In this document: positions 33,646 through 45,340 of the stretch, one piece after another
Layout: every line of letters begins with the position of its first letter
How positions within the stretch are numbered: the first letter of the stretch is position 1
Assembly (NCBI GenBank): GCA_963789355.1
Contig: CAWBKK010000002.1
Coordinates: 248,001 to 312,000, forward strand
Reading direction: 5' to 3'
Source of the DNA: Gaiellasilicea sp963789355
GTDB taxonomy: Bacteria > Actinomycetota > Thermoleophilia > Gaiellales > Gaiellaceae
Length of the DNA stretch: 64,000 nt
The notes under the pieces: generated by a model
Seen by the model: only the letters and a program-made list of their open reading frames with translations
The model's database searches: none
Told to the model about the DNA's origin: nothing
Made by a program: the position numbers and the translations under genes

Positions 33646-34418
33646 GCGCCGTCCTGCCGCAGGTCGGCGCCGTGGCGCGGCGCTCGATCGTCCGCACGAG
33701 CCGCCAGCCGGCGGCGGTCGTCTTTCCGCTGATCTTCCCGATGCTGCTCCTGCTCGTGAACTCCGGCGGCCTGGACGCCTCGACCGACCTGCCCGGCTTC
33801 CCGACCGACTCCTTCGTCGCGTTCGCGCTGGCGGTCCCGTTCATCCAGGGCGCGCTCTTCTCGACGATGAACGCCGGGACCGACCTCGCGAAGGACATCC
33901 AGACGGGCTTCCTGAACCGGCTCTCGCTCACCTCGATGCGCGGCGCCGCCCTGATCGCGGGCCAGCTCGCCGGCGCCGTCGTCCTCGGGCTCGTGCAGGC
34001 GACGTTCTACATCGCGGTCGGCCTCGTCGTCGGCGTCGACTTCGAGGCCGGCGCGCTCGGGATCCTGGTCCTGCTCGCCTTCTCCGCCGTGATCTCGGTC
34101 AGCTTCGGCGCGCTCGGCCTCTTCCTGGCGCTCCGAACCGGCTCGGGCGAGGCGATCCAGGGCCTGTTCCCGCTCCTCTTCGTCTTTCTCTTCCTCTCCT
34201 CCATGAACACGCCCCGGAACCTGATCGGCGTCGACTGGTTCCGCTTCGTCGCGACTGCGAACCCGGTCTCGTACCTGATCGAGTGTGTCCGCAGCCTGAT
34301 CATCTCCGGCTGGGACGGGACGGCGCTCGCGCTCGGCTTCGGCTTCGCCGTCGCGATCGGGATCGTCGCGACGAGCGCGGCGACGCTGGCGCTCAGACAG
34401 CGTCTGGTGCGGACGTGA
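33642..34418 (+). CDS. ABC-2 type transporter permease
   Basis: A 258-residue membrane protein with about six spans. The N-terminal cytosolic helix RRSIVRTSRQPAAVVFPLIF leads into the first span, and a conserved region before the last spans (NPVSYLIECVRSLI) is the ABC-2 membrane signature. It pairs with the next permease to form a heterodimer driven by the DrrA-type ATPase. Confidence 0.88.
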   Translation: MSAVLPQVGAVARRSIVRTSRQPAAVVFPLIFPMLLLLVNSGGLDASTDLPGFPTDSFVAFALAVPFIQGALFSTMNAGTDLAKDIQTGFLNRLSLTSMRGAALIAGQLAGAVVLGLVQATFYIAVGLVVGVDFEAGALGILVLLAFSAVISVSFGALGLFLALRTGSGEAIQGLFPLLFVFLFLSSMNTPRNLIGVDWFRFVATANPVSYLIECVRSLIISGWDGTALALGFGFAVAIGIVATSAATLALRQRLVRT

Positions 34419-35182
34419 GGATCTGGCCGGTGGCGTCGGGCGTCGCGTGGCGAACGATGAAGAACGTCTTCACGAACCCGGCGCTCTTCTTCCCCTCGCT
34501 GATCTTCCCGCTCTTCTTCTTCACGGCGTTCGCGGGCGGGCTCTCACAGGTCGCCGACGTGCCGGGCTTCGACTTCGAGCCTGGGTACACGGCCTTCCAG
34601 TTCTGCTTCGTCCTGATCCAGTCGGCGGCGTTCGGCGGCGTCTTCACGGGATTTGGGATCGCCCGCGATTTCGAGTCCGGGTTCGCCCGACGGCTGCTGC
34701 TCGCGGCGCCGAACCGCACGGGGATCGTGCTCGGCTACGCGCTCGCGGCGCTCGTGCGCTGGCTCGTCACCGCGTCCGTGCTCACCGTCGTCGCGGTGAT
34801 CGCCGGGATGAACGTCTTCGGCGGCGCGGTCGACGTCTTCGGCATGTACGCGCTCGCGCTTCTGATCAACCTCGCCGGGCTCCTCTGGGCCTGCGGCGTC
34901 GCGATGCGCTTCCGCACGATCCAGGCCGGGCCGGTGATGCAGATGCCGGTGTTCCTGATCCTCTTCTTCGCGCCGGTCTACGTCCCGCTGACGCTCCTGA
35001 CCGGCTGGATCGAGGCCGTGGCGACGCTGAACCCGCTCACCTACGTGCTCGAGGCGACGCGGAGCATGCTCGCGGGGGACGAGATCCACGTCCTCTCGGC
35101 CTTCACGATCGCAGCGGGGTTGGTGGTGCTCTTCGCGCTCTGGTCGCTGCGTGGACTGCGCAGCGCGGAAGCCGCCGGTTAG
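34415..35182 (+). CDS. ABC-2 type transporter permease
   Basis: A 255-residue second permease with about six spans, related in layout to the preceding one: N-terminal helix WRTMKNVFTNPALFFPSLIF, and late signature NPLTYVLEATRSMLAGDE. The start GTG overlaps the previous stop (GTGA). Two different permeases with one ATPase suggest a heterodimeric exporter. Confidence 0.88.
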   Translation: MRIWPVASGVAWRTMKNVFTNPALFFPSLIFPLFFFTAFAGGLSQVADVPGFDFEPGYTAFQFCFVLIQSAAFGGVFTGFGIARDFESGFARRLLLAAPNRTGIVLGYALAALVRWLVTASVLTVVAVIAGMNVFGGAVDVFGMYALALLINLAGLLWACGVAMRFRTIQAGPVMQMPVFLILFFAPVYVPLTLLTGWIEAVATLNPLTYVLEATRSMLAGDEIHVLSAFTIAAGLVVLFALWSLRGLRSAEAAG

Positions 35183-35214
35183 AAGGAAGTGCTCGCTCGG
35201 TAGGAGCCGTCCGC

Positions 35215-35220
35215 TACGGT
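35215..35220 (+). promoter_or_regulatory. Putative -10 box (TACGGT) for treZ-glgX-treY
   Basis: TACGGT ends 6 bases before the GTG at 35227. It would give the trehalose genes their own promoter, separate from the exporter upstream. Confidence 0.5.
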
Positions 35221-35226
35221 CGCGCG

Positions 35227-36728
35227 GTGCCGCTCGCGACCACGTCAAGACTCGGTGCGATTCCGCGTGCCGGCGGGCTCGTCGAATTCCGCGTCTGGGC
35301 GCCGCAGGCGCGCTCCGTCGCCGTCCGTGGCGAGGAGCTCGACCGGGCCGACGGCGGCCTCTGGGCCGGGGAGGTGAGAGCGGAGCCGGGGGACGACTAC
35401 CGGTTCGTGCTCGACGGCGGCGAGGCGTGGCCGGATCCGTGCTCGCGCTGGCAACCCGACGGGGTGCGCGGGCCCTCGCGGGTGCTCGACACCGCGGCCT
35501 TCGAGATCGCCGCGGGACCCGGGCTCGAGCTCGACGAGCTCGTCCTCTACGAGCTCCACGTCGGCACGTTCTCCGGCGCCGGCACGTTCGACGGCGTGAT
35601 TCCGCGGCTCGGCGCGCTGCGAGAGCTCGGGGTCACGGCGATCGAGCTGATGCCGGTCGCGACCTTCCCGGGCGAGCGCGGCTGGGGCTACGACGGTCTC
35701 TACACCTTCGCGCCGCATCCGGCCTACGGCGGTCCTGCGGGACTCGCCCGGCTCGTCGACGCCGCGCACCGCGAGGGACTCGGAGTGATCCTGGACGTCG
35801 TCTACAACCACATCGGCCCCGGCGACGAGGCGCTGCGGGCGTTCGGCCCCTTCTTCACCGACCGCCTCGGGAAGACGCCGTGGGGCGACGCGGTCGACTA
35901 CGCGCAGGCGGGCGTGCGCGAGTGGGCGCTTCAGAACGCCGAGCTCTGGGTCCGCGACTACCGGATCGACGGTCTCCGCCTCGACGCGGTCCATGCCGTC
36001 CGTGACGACTCGCCCACCCATGTCCTGGCCGAGCTCGCCGATCGCGTCCGGACCCTCGATCCCGACGCGCTCGTGATCAGCGAGATGGGTCTGCCCGACT
36101 TCCGTCCGCTGACCGACTGGGGCCACGACGCGATCTGGCTCGACAGCCTGCACCACGCGCTGCACGTCGCGCTCACCGGCGAGCGCGACGGCTATTACGC
36201 CGACTTCGACGGCTCGCTCGCCCGGATCGCCGCCGAGCTGCAGCGGCCCGAAGGCGAGCAGATCATCGCCGCCGCCCAGAACCACGACCAGATCGGCAAC
36301 CGCGCCGTCGGCGACCGGCTGCCGGACTCCAAGCGGCGCATCGCCGCTGCCGTCGTCCTCTTCAGCACCTTCACGCCGCTCCTCTTCCAGGGCGAGGAGT
36401 ACGGCGAGACCGCCCCCTTCCAGTACTTCACCGACCACATCGACCCCTCGATCGCGGAGGCGACCCGCGCCGGGCGCCGGCGCGAGTTCCAGCACTTCGC
36501 GGGCTTCAGCGGCGAGGTGCCCGACCCGCAGGACGCCGAGAGCTTCGAGCGCTCGAAGCTCAACCCGCACGAGCCCGAGCAGCTCTACCTCGACCTCCTC
36601 CGCCTGCGCCGGGAGCTACCCCGTGAGCTCGAGGTGGCGTATGACGAGGAGGCGCGGACGCTCGAGCTCCGCCGCGGCCGTGCGACCCTGCGCGCAGACT
36701 TCGCCCGCGAGACGGTGGAGCTGGACGC

Positions 36729-36732
<4 letters not shown>
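35227..36732 (+). CDS. treZ: Malto-oligosyltrehalose trehalohydrolase
   Basis: A 501-residue GH13_10 enzyme that releases trehalose from malto-oligosyltrehalose. An N-terminal CBM48-like module (FRVWAPQARSVAVRGEEL) precedes the barrel: GVTAIELMPVATFPGERGWGY, nucleophile in DGLRLDAVHAVRD, acid/base in LVISEMGLPDFRP, and AAQNHDQIGNRAVGDRL. The C-terminal FQGEEYGETAPFQYFTDH is a TreZ signature. It is somewhat shorter than typical TreZ (about 560-600) through a short C-terminal domain. The stop overlaps glgX by GTGA. Confidence 0.95.
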
Positions 36733-38843
<2,111 letters not shown>

Positions 38844-40757
38844 GTGATCGGGCCACCGGAGCTGCGGGCGACGTACCGGCTCCAGCTGGGGCCGGAGCTC
38901 GGCTTCCGGGAGGCGCGCGAGCTCGTCCCCTACCTCGCCGAGCTCGGCGTCTCGCACCTGTATCTCTCGCCGTCGCTCCAGGCCCGGCACGGGTCGACGC
39001 ACGGCTACGACGTCGTCGATCCGACCCGGGTCTCCGAGGATCTCGGCGGCGAGGAGGAGCTGCGGGCGCTCTGCTCGGCGGCGCAGGAAGCCGGTCTCGG
39101 GATCGTGCTCGACATCGTCCCCAACCACATGGCGGCGACGGACGAGAACCCCTTCTGGCGCGACCCGCTCTGGCGGGCGAAGTTCTTCGACCTCGACTGG
39201 CGCACCGGGGTCCACCGCCGTTTCTTCGACGTCGGCGGGCTCGCCGGCGTGCGGATGGAGGATCCCGAGGTCTGGGAGGTCACCCATCAGAAGCTGATCG
39301 AGCTGGCGCGGGACGGCCTCGTCGACGGCGTGCGGGTCGACCATCCGGACGGGCTTGCGAACCCGCGCCGCTACCTCGAGCGGCTGTGCGAGTCGGGGAT
39401 CGAGCGCGTCTGGGTCGAGAAGATCCTCGAGCCCGGCGAGCGGCTGCGGCGAGAGTGGCCGGTCGAGGGGACGACCGGGTACGAGTTCCTCAACGACGTC
39501 ACGGCCCTCTTCGTCGATCCCGTGGCCGAGGCGCCGCTGACGCAGCTGTACGAGGAGCTGACCGGGGAGCGGCGCTCGTTCGCGGACGTCGCCGCCGCGG
39601 CGAAGCTCGAGCAGGCGTCGTCGACCTTCGCCGAGGAGGCGGCGCAGTTGGCCGCGAAGCTCCCCTTCGACGCCGATCTCGAGCGAGCGCTCGCCTCCTT
39701 CCACGTCTATCGCACCTACGTCGACCCCGACGCGGGCCTCGTGGCCGACGAGGATCGAGCGGCGATCGAGGAGGCGCACCTGCCAGACGAGCTGGAGCGG
39801 GTCCTCCTGCTGGACGAGCGCGGCCACGACGCGTTCGTCGTCCGCTTCCAGCAGACGACGCCGCCCGTGCACGCGAAGGGGGTGGAGGACACGGCGTTCT
39901 ACCGCTGGAACCGGTTCGTGGCGCTGAACGAGGTCGGCGGCGACCCGGCCCGGTTCTCGCTCTCGGTCGCCGACTTTCATGCGGCCAACGGCGTCCGGCC
40001 GCCGGGCGGCCTGCTCGCGACGACCACGCACGACACGAAGCGATCCGGCGACGCGCGTGCCCGCCTCGCCGCGATCACCTCGGACCCTGATGGCTGGGAA
40101 GCGCTCGTCCGGCCGCGCCTCGGCGGCTGGCGCGATCCCAACGAGGCGTATCTGATCCTGCAGACGGTCGTAGCTGTCTGGCCCGCGACGCCCGAGCGGA
40201 TCGAGCAGTACCTCGAGAAGGCGCTCCGCGAGGCGAAGGTGAGCACGAGCTGGGTCGAGCAGAATCACGAGTGGGAGGCCGGAGCAAAGGCGTTCGCCGT
40301 CTCCCTGCTCGCCGACGCCGGTGTTGCCGCCTACGCCGAGGCGCTCGAGGGGCGGGCACGCCAGATCGCGCTCGCAATGACCCTGCTAAAGCTGACCGTA
40401 CCGGGCGTGGCCGACATCTATCAGGGCGATGAGTTGCCGTTTCTCGCGCTCGTCGACCCGGACAATCGCCGCCCGGTCGACTGGGAGCTGCGCCGCCGGC
40501 TGCTCGGCTCGGACGAGCCGCCGGCGAAGCTCGACCTGATCCGCCGTACGCTCGCTCTCCGCGCGCGCAAGCCGGAGGCGTTCGCGGGCGTCTACGGGCC
40601 GGTCGACGCGGGCGAGGACGTCTGCGCGTTCCTCCGCGGCGGCGAGGTGCTCGTCGCGGTCGCGGTGCGCGGCGACCTGTCGTCGTTCGAGCCGCCCGCG
40701 GGCATATGGGAGGACGTCTACCGCAGGGAATCGCTCCTCCTGGCGGAGCGCGGCTAG
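38844..40757 (+). CDS. treY: Malto-oligosyltrehalose synthase
   Basis: A 637-residue GH13_26 enzyme that turns the reducing-end maltose linkage of glucans into an alpha,alpha-1,1 bond. The N terminus RATYRLQLGPELGFREA and SPSLQARHGSTHGYDVVDP are diagnostic, as are the nucleophile in VRVDHPDGLANPRRYL, acid/base in WVEKILEPGERL and the late TTTHDTKRSGDARARL. It is shorter than most TreY proteins (700-850 residues). The GTG start directly follows the glgX TAG. Its products are cleaved by TreZ from the same operon. Confidence 0.95.
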   Translation: MIGPPELRATYRLQLGPELGFREARELVPYLAELGVSHLYLSPSLQARHGSTHGYDVVDPTRVSEDLGGEEELRALCSAAQEAGLGIVLDIVPNHMAATDENPFWRDPLWRAKFFDLDWRTGVHRRFFDVGGLAGVRMEDPEVWEVTHQKLIELARDGLVDGVRVDHPDGLANPRRYLERLCESGIERVWVEKILEPGERLRREWPVEGTTGYEFLNDVTALFVDPVAEAPLTQLYEELTGERRSFADVAAAAKLEQASSTFAEEAAQLAAKLPFDADLERALASFHVYRTYVDPDAGLVADEDRAAIEEAHLPDELERVLLLDERGHDAFVVRFQQTTPPVHAKGVEDTAFYRWNRFVALNEVGGDPARFSLSVADFHAANGVRPPGGLLATTTHDTKRSGDARARLAAITSDPDGWEALVRPRLGGWRDPNEAYLILQTVVAVWPATPERIEQYLEKALREAKVSTSWVEQNHEWEAGAKAFAVSLLADAGVAAYAEALEGRARQIALAMTLLKLTVPGVADIYQGDELPFLALVDPDNRRPVDWELRRRLLGSDEPPAKLDLIRRTLALRARKPEAFAGVYGPVDAGEDVCAFLRGGEVLVAVAVRGDLSSFEPPAGIWEDVYRRESLLLAERG

Positions 40758-40777
40758 GCCGAGGCCCGTCACTCCGC

Positions 40778-40783
40778 TACCGT
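40778..40783 (+). promoter_or_regulatory. Putative -10 box (TACCGT) for the VOC gene
   Basis: TACCGT ends 7 bases before the ATG at 40791. Confidence 0.45.
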
Positions 40784-40790
40784 CGAGCGC

Positions 40791-41228
40791 ATGACGATCC
40801 AACGCCTGGATCACGTGGGCATCGTGGTCGACGACCTCGAGGCCGCGACGGCGTTCTTCGTCGAGCTCGGACTCACGCTGCAGGGAGAGGGGCAGGTCGA
40901 GGGCGGTTGGGTCGACCGCGTGGTCGGGCTCGAGGGCGTCCGGGTGGAGTACGCGATCGTGGAGACCCCGGACGGCCACGGTCGGCTCGAGCTGGTGAAG
41001 TTCCACTCCCCCTCGGTTCGGGAGGGCGACGGACACGCGCCGGCGAACACCCTGGGGATCCGCCATGTCCTCTTCGCAGTCGACGACATCGACGCCGCCG
41101 TCGCCAGCGTGCGAGCGCGCGGCGGTGAGCTCGTGGGCGAGGTGGAGAACTACGAAGACATCTATCGGCTCTGCTACGTCCGCGGCCCGGAGGGGATCAT
41201 CGTCGAGCTGGCGCAGCGGATCGGCTGA
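40791..41228 (+). CDS. VOC superfamily protein (glyoxalase / methylmalonyl-CoA epimerase-like)
   Basis: A 145-residue protein with two beta-alpha-beta-beta-beta modules. Metal ligands of the superfamily are visible: His in LDHVGIVVDDL, His in GIRHVLFAVDDIDAAV and Glu in IIVELAQRIG near the end. The layout resembles methylmalonyl-CoA epimerase and lactoylglutathione lyase; the exact reaction cannot be decided. It stands alone, convergent to a reductase gene 18 bases away. Confidence 0.82.
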   Translation: MTIQRLDHVGIVVDDLEAATAFFVELGLTLQGEGQVEGGWVDRVVGLEGVRVEYAIVETPDGHGRLELVKFHSPSVREGDGHAPANTLGIRHVLFAVDDIDAAVASVRARGGELVGEVENYEDIYRLCYVRGPEGIIVELAQRIG

Positions 41229-41246
41229 CGCCCCGGAACGGTCCGG

Positions 41247-41894
41247 TCACGTCCCGATCCGGTACTTGAGGTGGGTCACCCCCGGGGCGGCAAGCACGCG
41301 AATGCACTCGAGCTCGAGGTTCGCGCCTTCGAGGTTGTCGAGCAGCCGCGTGCCGCCTCCAAGGAGCACCGGCGGGACGTGCAGCTGCATCTCGTCGACG
41401 AGCCCCGCTCGCAGGAACTGCTGGGCAACGTCCGCTCCGCCCGCCAGAGCGATGTCCTTGCCACCGGCAGCCTCTTTCGCGTGCGCGAACGCCGACTCGA
41501 TCCCGTCCGTGACGAAGGTGAAGGTCGTGCCGCCTTCCTTGACGAGCGGCTCGCGTTCGTGGTGGGTGAGGACGAAGACCGGCATGTGGAACGGCGGCTC
41601 GTCGCCCCACCAGCCCTCCCACGGTTTCGCGCCCCATGATCCTTCGCCGCCGAACATGTTCCTGCCCATCACCGTCGCGCCCAGATCTGCCTGCGACTCC
41701 TCCATCACCTGGGTGGATTCGTTGACCTCGCCACCCTCCAGCCCATGGGGCTTGCGCCACGCCTCGAGCCCCAGCGCCCACCCGTGTAGTCGCTCGCCGC
41801 CGATCCCGAGCGGGTTCTCGTCGCTCGGGTTCGGCCCCGCGACGTAGCCGTCCAGCGAGATCGAGATGTCGAGCCGTAGCTTCGCCAAAGCCAC
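41247..41894 (-). CDS. Dihydrofolate reductase family protein (RibD C-terminal type)
   Basis: A 215-residue NADPH-dependent reductase fold of the RibD_C/DHFR group. LRLDISISLDGYVAGPN is the classic N terminus and LAGGADVAQQFLRAGLVDEM the conserved cofactor-binding segment with a glycine pair. Such stand-alone proteins often act on unknown pyrimidine-like or other substrates, and true DHFR or riboflavin activity should not be assumed. The GTG start lies 1 base after the stop of the acetyltransferase gene upstream, so the two are probably one transcript. Confidence 0.85.
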   Translation of the reverse strand: MALAKLRLDISISLDGYVAGPNPSDENPLGIGGERLHGWALGLEAWRKPHGLEGGEVNESTQVMEESQADLGATVMGRNMFGGEGSWGAKPWEGWWGDEPPFHMPVFVLTHHEREPLVKEGGTTFTFVTDGIESAFAHAKEAAGGKDIALAGGADVAQQFLRAGLVDEMQLHVPPVLLGGGTRLLDNLEGANLELECIRVLAAPGVTHLKYRIGT

Positions 41895-41895
41895 C

Positions 41896-42475
41896 TCACC
41901 TTGTCACAGGCCGTCTCTTCCAGCCATACGACGTGCTGGTGGACGTCGCCCGGAAGCCCGCGCCGACGTAGAGCGCACGGGCCGCGTCGGTGGCGTAGCT
42001 GACCTTGAGGCGGCGGGCTCCGCGCGCTGCCAGCCGATCGAGACCCGCAGCCAGCATGGCGCGGGCCAAGCCGCGCCGCTGGAACCGATCCTCGACTCTC
42101 ATCGGCTCCAACAGACCGACCTGAGTCACGGGATCGAACCAGAAGAGCGCGTAACCGCCGACCTGACCGTCAGCAGTTTCAGCGGCGAGGTCCAGTGCCG
42201 GGTCGTAGAGCGAGCACTGGTCGAGACGGGCCTCGACCTGTTCGCCGTTTCGCACTCGCATCGGGTGCGGTCTGGTCGCCGGCAACAGGTCCTTCGTCGT
42301 CGATCCAGAAGAGCTGGTCGATCGCGTCCGAGCGGCGCGGTGTCCGCCACCACCACTGCAGGTCTGCCGCCTCCCACAGCCCTGCGTCCGCGTCCGCCAG
42401 GCGAGCGCGCTGCAGAAGCTCCGTTGCCAGAGCCAGATACTCGAGGCCTTTCGCCTGCACTTCATCGATCGCCAT
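41896..42475 (-). pseudogene. GNAT acetyltransferase with one frameshift
   Basis: Two reading frames together give one protein of about 192 residues. The first part (ATG at 42475) reads AIDEVQAKGLEYLALATELL to WWWRTPRRSDAIDQLFWIDD and EGPVAG; the second part, in another frame, reads YALFWFDPVTQVGLLEPMRV, then the acetyl-CoA-binding RFQRRGLARAMLAAGLDRL and ARALYVGAGF at the end. Removing one C of the CC at 42279-42280 (G on the coding strand) joins them as VAATRPHP. The fold is GCN5-related; substrate is unknown. Either a fresh pseudogene or an extra base in the assembly. Confidence 0.7.
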
Positions 42476-42591
42476 GCGTCATCCGAGTAGGCATCCAGCG
42501 CGATTCTCCTCGACCGTCAAGCCCCTCGGCTGTCTTACGCTGGCGCGGGTGAGCGTCCCGTCGCCCGAGCCGAATAGACCGGCGCCGTCGG

Positions 42592-45282
42592 CTACGCGGG
42601 CGGTGGGGCGTGCTGGAGCACGCGCAGGCAGACCTCGATGACGCGCGGGTCGAACTGGGTGCCGGCGGCCTGCTCGAGCTCTCGCAGCGCGTGCTCCGGC
42701 TCGAGGGCGTTGCGGTAGGGCCGGTCGGTCGTCATCGCGTGGAACGCGTCGCACGCGAAGATGATCCGCGCCTCGAGGGGAATCCTCTCGCCGGCCTTCC
42801 CATCGGGGTACCCGGCGCCGTCCCAGCGCTCGTGACAGGCCCGCACGATCCCGCACACGTCCTGCAGCTGGTCGATCGGAGCGATGATCCTTGCGCCCAG
42901 CTCGGGGTGCGTCTCGATCAGCTCCCGCTCCTCCTCCGTCAGCGGACCGACCTTCAACAGCACCGAGTTCGGGATCCCGATCTTGCCGATGTCGTGGAAG
43001 AGCGCTCCGAGCTCGAGCCGCTTCAGCGTCTCCCCGTCGAGCCCGAGCTCCCGCCCGACGCGGATCGCGGTGTCGGTGATCCAGCGCGCATGTGAGGACG
43101 TGTACTCGTCGCGCGCCTCGAGCGCGTTCGCGAGCGCCTCCACGGTCGAGAGGAACGTCCGCTCGAGTCCTTCGAAGCTGGAGGCGTTCGCGATCGCGAG
43201 CTTCGCCTGATGCGCGAGGCCACCGAGGAGATCCAGCTCTCGGCTTCCGTACTCGACCTCGGGATCCGCCGCGACCGCGATCGCGCCCCAACGGCCCTCG
43301 ACCACGAACGGCGCCACGACAGATGGTGGATTCGAGAGGACGAACGGCTCGAGCTCGTCGGTGAGCATGCCTGTGGTGACCCGCTCGCCGAGGACCGACG
43401 CGGATGCCGCGCCTCCTACTGCGGCACGGACGACGACGTCCCCGCCGCCCGACTCCTGCAGCCAGAGCGAGGCGTGCGGGGCCGAGATCAGCTGCGCGGC
43501 ACCCTCGACGACCCGTTCGAGCACACGCTCGAGGCCTTCCGCCGCAGCCAGGTCGCGACCGAACTCGAGCAGCGCCTTCGCGCTCTCGGCCTCACGCCGC
43601 TGCGCCTCGTACAGGCGCGCGTTCTCGAGCGCCACCGCGGCGTGGCCGGCGAGCACCTCGAGCAGGCGCAGGTCGTCCTCGTCGAACTGGTCGAGGCCGA
43701 GCTTCGAGACGACGATCGCGCCGGTCACCCGGGAGCCGTAGTGGAGCGGCACGGCGATGATCGACTCCTCGATCCTTGCCGTGCCCTCGATCTCGACTGC
43801 GTGCTCGCACTTGGAGGCGTCGTCGAGCAGCAGCGGCTCCCCGGTCTCGACCACATGGCCGGTCAGCCCTTCCCCGACCCGAGTTCGGAAGACCTGGGCG
43901 ACCGTCCGGTCGGGTGCGGTCAGGTCGCCCTGGAAGGCGATCGGGGTCAACTCCTGGCCGTCGCGGATGAAGATGCGGCAGTTGTGGTAGTCGATCAGCT
44001 GGCGCAGCTCGTTCGCGATCGCCATCCCGATCTCGCGGACGTCGTTCGAGCGGTTGAGCTTGCCGGCGAGCGACTGGAGCATCTTCAGGTGTGCGATCGA
44101 GCGGATGTCCTCGCCGCGAGCGACCCCGTCGTTCGGGCGTTCCGTGTCGGAGTCGTCGAAGAAGACGACCTGATGCTTTCCGCGCGCCTTCGCCGTCATC
44201 ATCGCCGCCTCGGCACACGCCACGAGCTCGCGTGGATTGGCCGCGTGCTCCGGGCCCTGGGCGATTCCGATCGAGAGAGCGATCCTGCCGGTCAGGTCGA
44301 GCTCGATCGCGTCCAGCCGGTCGGCCAGCCGCTCGGCGAGCGCAATCGTGCGCTCGGCGCGGCTTCTCGGGACGATGATCGCGAACTCCTCGCCGCCGAT
44401 CCGGCAGACGACGTCCCCGGTGCGGACGGTGGCGCGCAGGTGGTTCGCGAGCTCCGCCAGCACGTCGTCGCCGACGGCATGCCCGAAGACGTCGTTGACC
44501 TTCTTGAAGTCGTCGATGTCGATCATCACGACGGCGACGTTCTCGTGCTCGGCCGACGCGCGCAGCAGCTCGCGGCGGAGGCGCTCGTGGAAGTAGCGGT
44601 GGTTGTAGAGGCCGGTGAGGGAATCGGTCTGCGCCTCGCGCTCGAGGCGGGCGCGGATGTGGGCGTTGTCGAGCGCGAGCGCCGCCGCGTCGCCGAGCCG
44701 CTGCGCGAGCTCGAACTCGACCTCGCTGAACGCCGCGTGCTCGCCGATCCGGTAGACGTTCAGCGACCCCTTGAGGACGCCGCGGGCGATCAGCGGGACG
44801 ACGATCAGCGCTTCCGGATCGACGGGCGTTCCCGGAACGAAGGCGACCCGGGGATCGAGGTGAGCCTGATTCGAGAGCACGGGCTCGCGGTGCTCGACCG
44901 CCCAACCCGTGATTCCGACCCCGAACGGGAAGGTGTCGTTCAGGATCTCGTCGGCGTAGTCGCTGCGGACGAGGACCGGGACCAGATGGCGTTTCGACTC
45001 GTCTGCCTCGTAGATGTGCAGCGCCTCGTAGGGGACGATCTCGGCGAGCGTGTCGGCGATCCGGACGAGCAGCGAGTCGAGGCTCTGCTCCGAGAGCAGA
45101 TCGTGGAAGACGTCGGCGAGCCGGCGATACGAGTCGGCCGAGGGCGTCGCGCCGGGAGCAGCGTCGGCTGCGACGAGCCGCATGCGCCGCGCGCCGAGAT
45201 CGGATGCTGTGCGAACTGATTCGTCCATATGCCGGGGGAGGCCGCCGCGGGGGTACGCCGCAGAACCCACCAGCTGGATCAT
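42592..45282 (-). CDS. c-di-GMP signalling protein: GAF-GGDEF-GAF-GAF-HD-GYP
   Basis: An 896-residue soluble protein. Order of domains: GAF (about 45-205), GGDEF diguanylate cyclase (about 220-385, active motif GGEEF at 296-300), GAF (about 400-550), GAF (about 560-690), HD-GYP phosphodiesterase (about 700-870, HD at 763-764 in LFHDIGKIGIP, and CHERWDGAGYPDG). Both catalytic motifs look intact, so it may both make and break c-di-GMP, with the three GAF domains choosing the direction. The first GAF begins LLSEQSLDSLLVRIADTLAE. The start is uncertain: ATG at 45282 or the in-frame ATG at 45228. It is divergent from an amino-acid ABC importer with only 58 bases between starts. Confidence 0.9.
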   Translation of the reverse strand: MIQLVGSAAYPRGGLPRHMDESVRTASDLGARRMRLVAADAAPGATPSADSYRRLADVFHDLLSEQSLDSLLVRIADTLAEIVPYEALHIYEADESKRHLVPVLVRSDYADEILNDTFPFGVGITGWAVEHREPVLSNQAHLDPRVAFVPGTPVDPEALIVVPLIARGVLKGSLNVYRIGEHAAFSEVEFELAQRLGDAAALALDNAHIRARLEREAQTDSLTGLYNHRYFHERLRRELLRASAEHENVAVVMIDIDDFKKVNDVFGHAVGDDVLAELANHLRATVRTGDVVCRIGGEEFAIIVPRSRAERTIALAERLADRLDAIELDLTGRIALSIGIAQGPEHAANPRELVACAEAAMMTAKARGKHQVVFFDDSDTERPNDGVARGEDIRSIAHLKMLQSLAGKLNRSNDVREIGMAIANELRQLIDYHNCRIFIRDGQELTPIAFQGDLTAPDRTVAQVFRTRVGEGLTGHVVETGEPLLLDDASKCEHAVEIEGTARIEESIIAVPLHYGSRVTGAIVVSKLGLDQFDEDDLRLLEVLAGHAAVALENARLYEAQRREAESAKALLEFGRDLAAAEGLERVLERVVEGAAQLISAPHASLWLQESGGGDVVVRAAVGGAASASVLGERVTTGMLTDELEPFVLSNPPSVVAPFVVEGRWGAIAVAADPEVEYGSRELDLLGGLAHQAKLAIANASSFEGLERTFLSTVEALANALEARDEYTSSHARWITDTAIRVGRELGLDGETLKRLELGALFHDIGKIGIPNSVLLKVGPLTEEERELIETHPELGARIIAPIDQLQDVCGIVRACHERWDGAGYPDGKAGERIPLEARIIFACDAFHAMTTDRPYRNALEPEHALRELEQAAGTQFDPRVIEVCLRVLQHAPPPA

Positions 45283-45295
45283 CGTGCGATTCCGC

Positions 45296-45319
45296 CTTTC
45301 GGGTCTCCCTCTTTCGGGT
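45296..45319. repeat. Direct repeat CTTTCGGGT x2 in a divergent promoter region
   Basis: Two perfect 9-base copies of CTTTCGGGT, at 45296-45304 and 45311-45319 (15 bases centre to centre), lie between the c-di-GMP gene and the amino-acid importer, just upstream of the TACTGT box. The placement suits a regulator-binding site, but nothing identifies the regulator. Confidence 0.4.
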
Positions 45320-45328
45320 GACCCGTTG

Positions 45329-45334
45329 TACTGT
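45329..45334 (+). promoter_or_regulatory. Putative -10 box (TACTGT) for the amino-acid importer
   Basis: TACTGT ends 6 bases before the GTG at 45341, the leaderless-type spacing seen elsewhere in the window. Confidence 0.5.
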
Positions 45335-45340
45335 TGCGGC

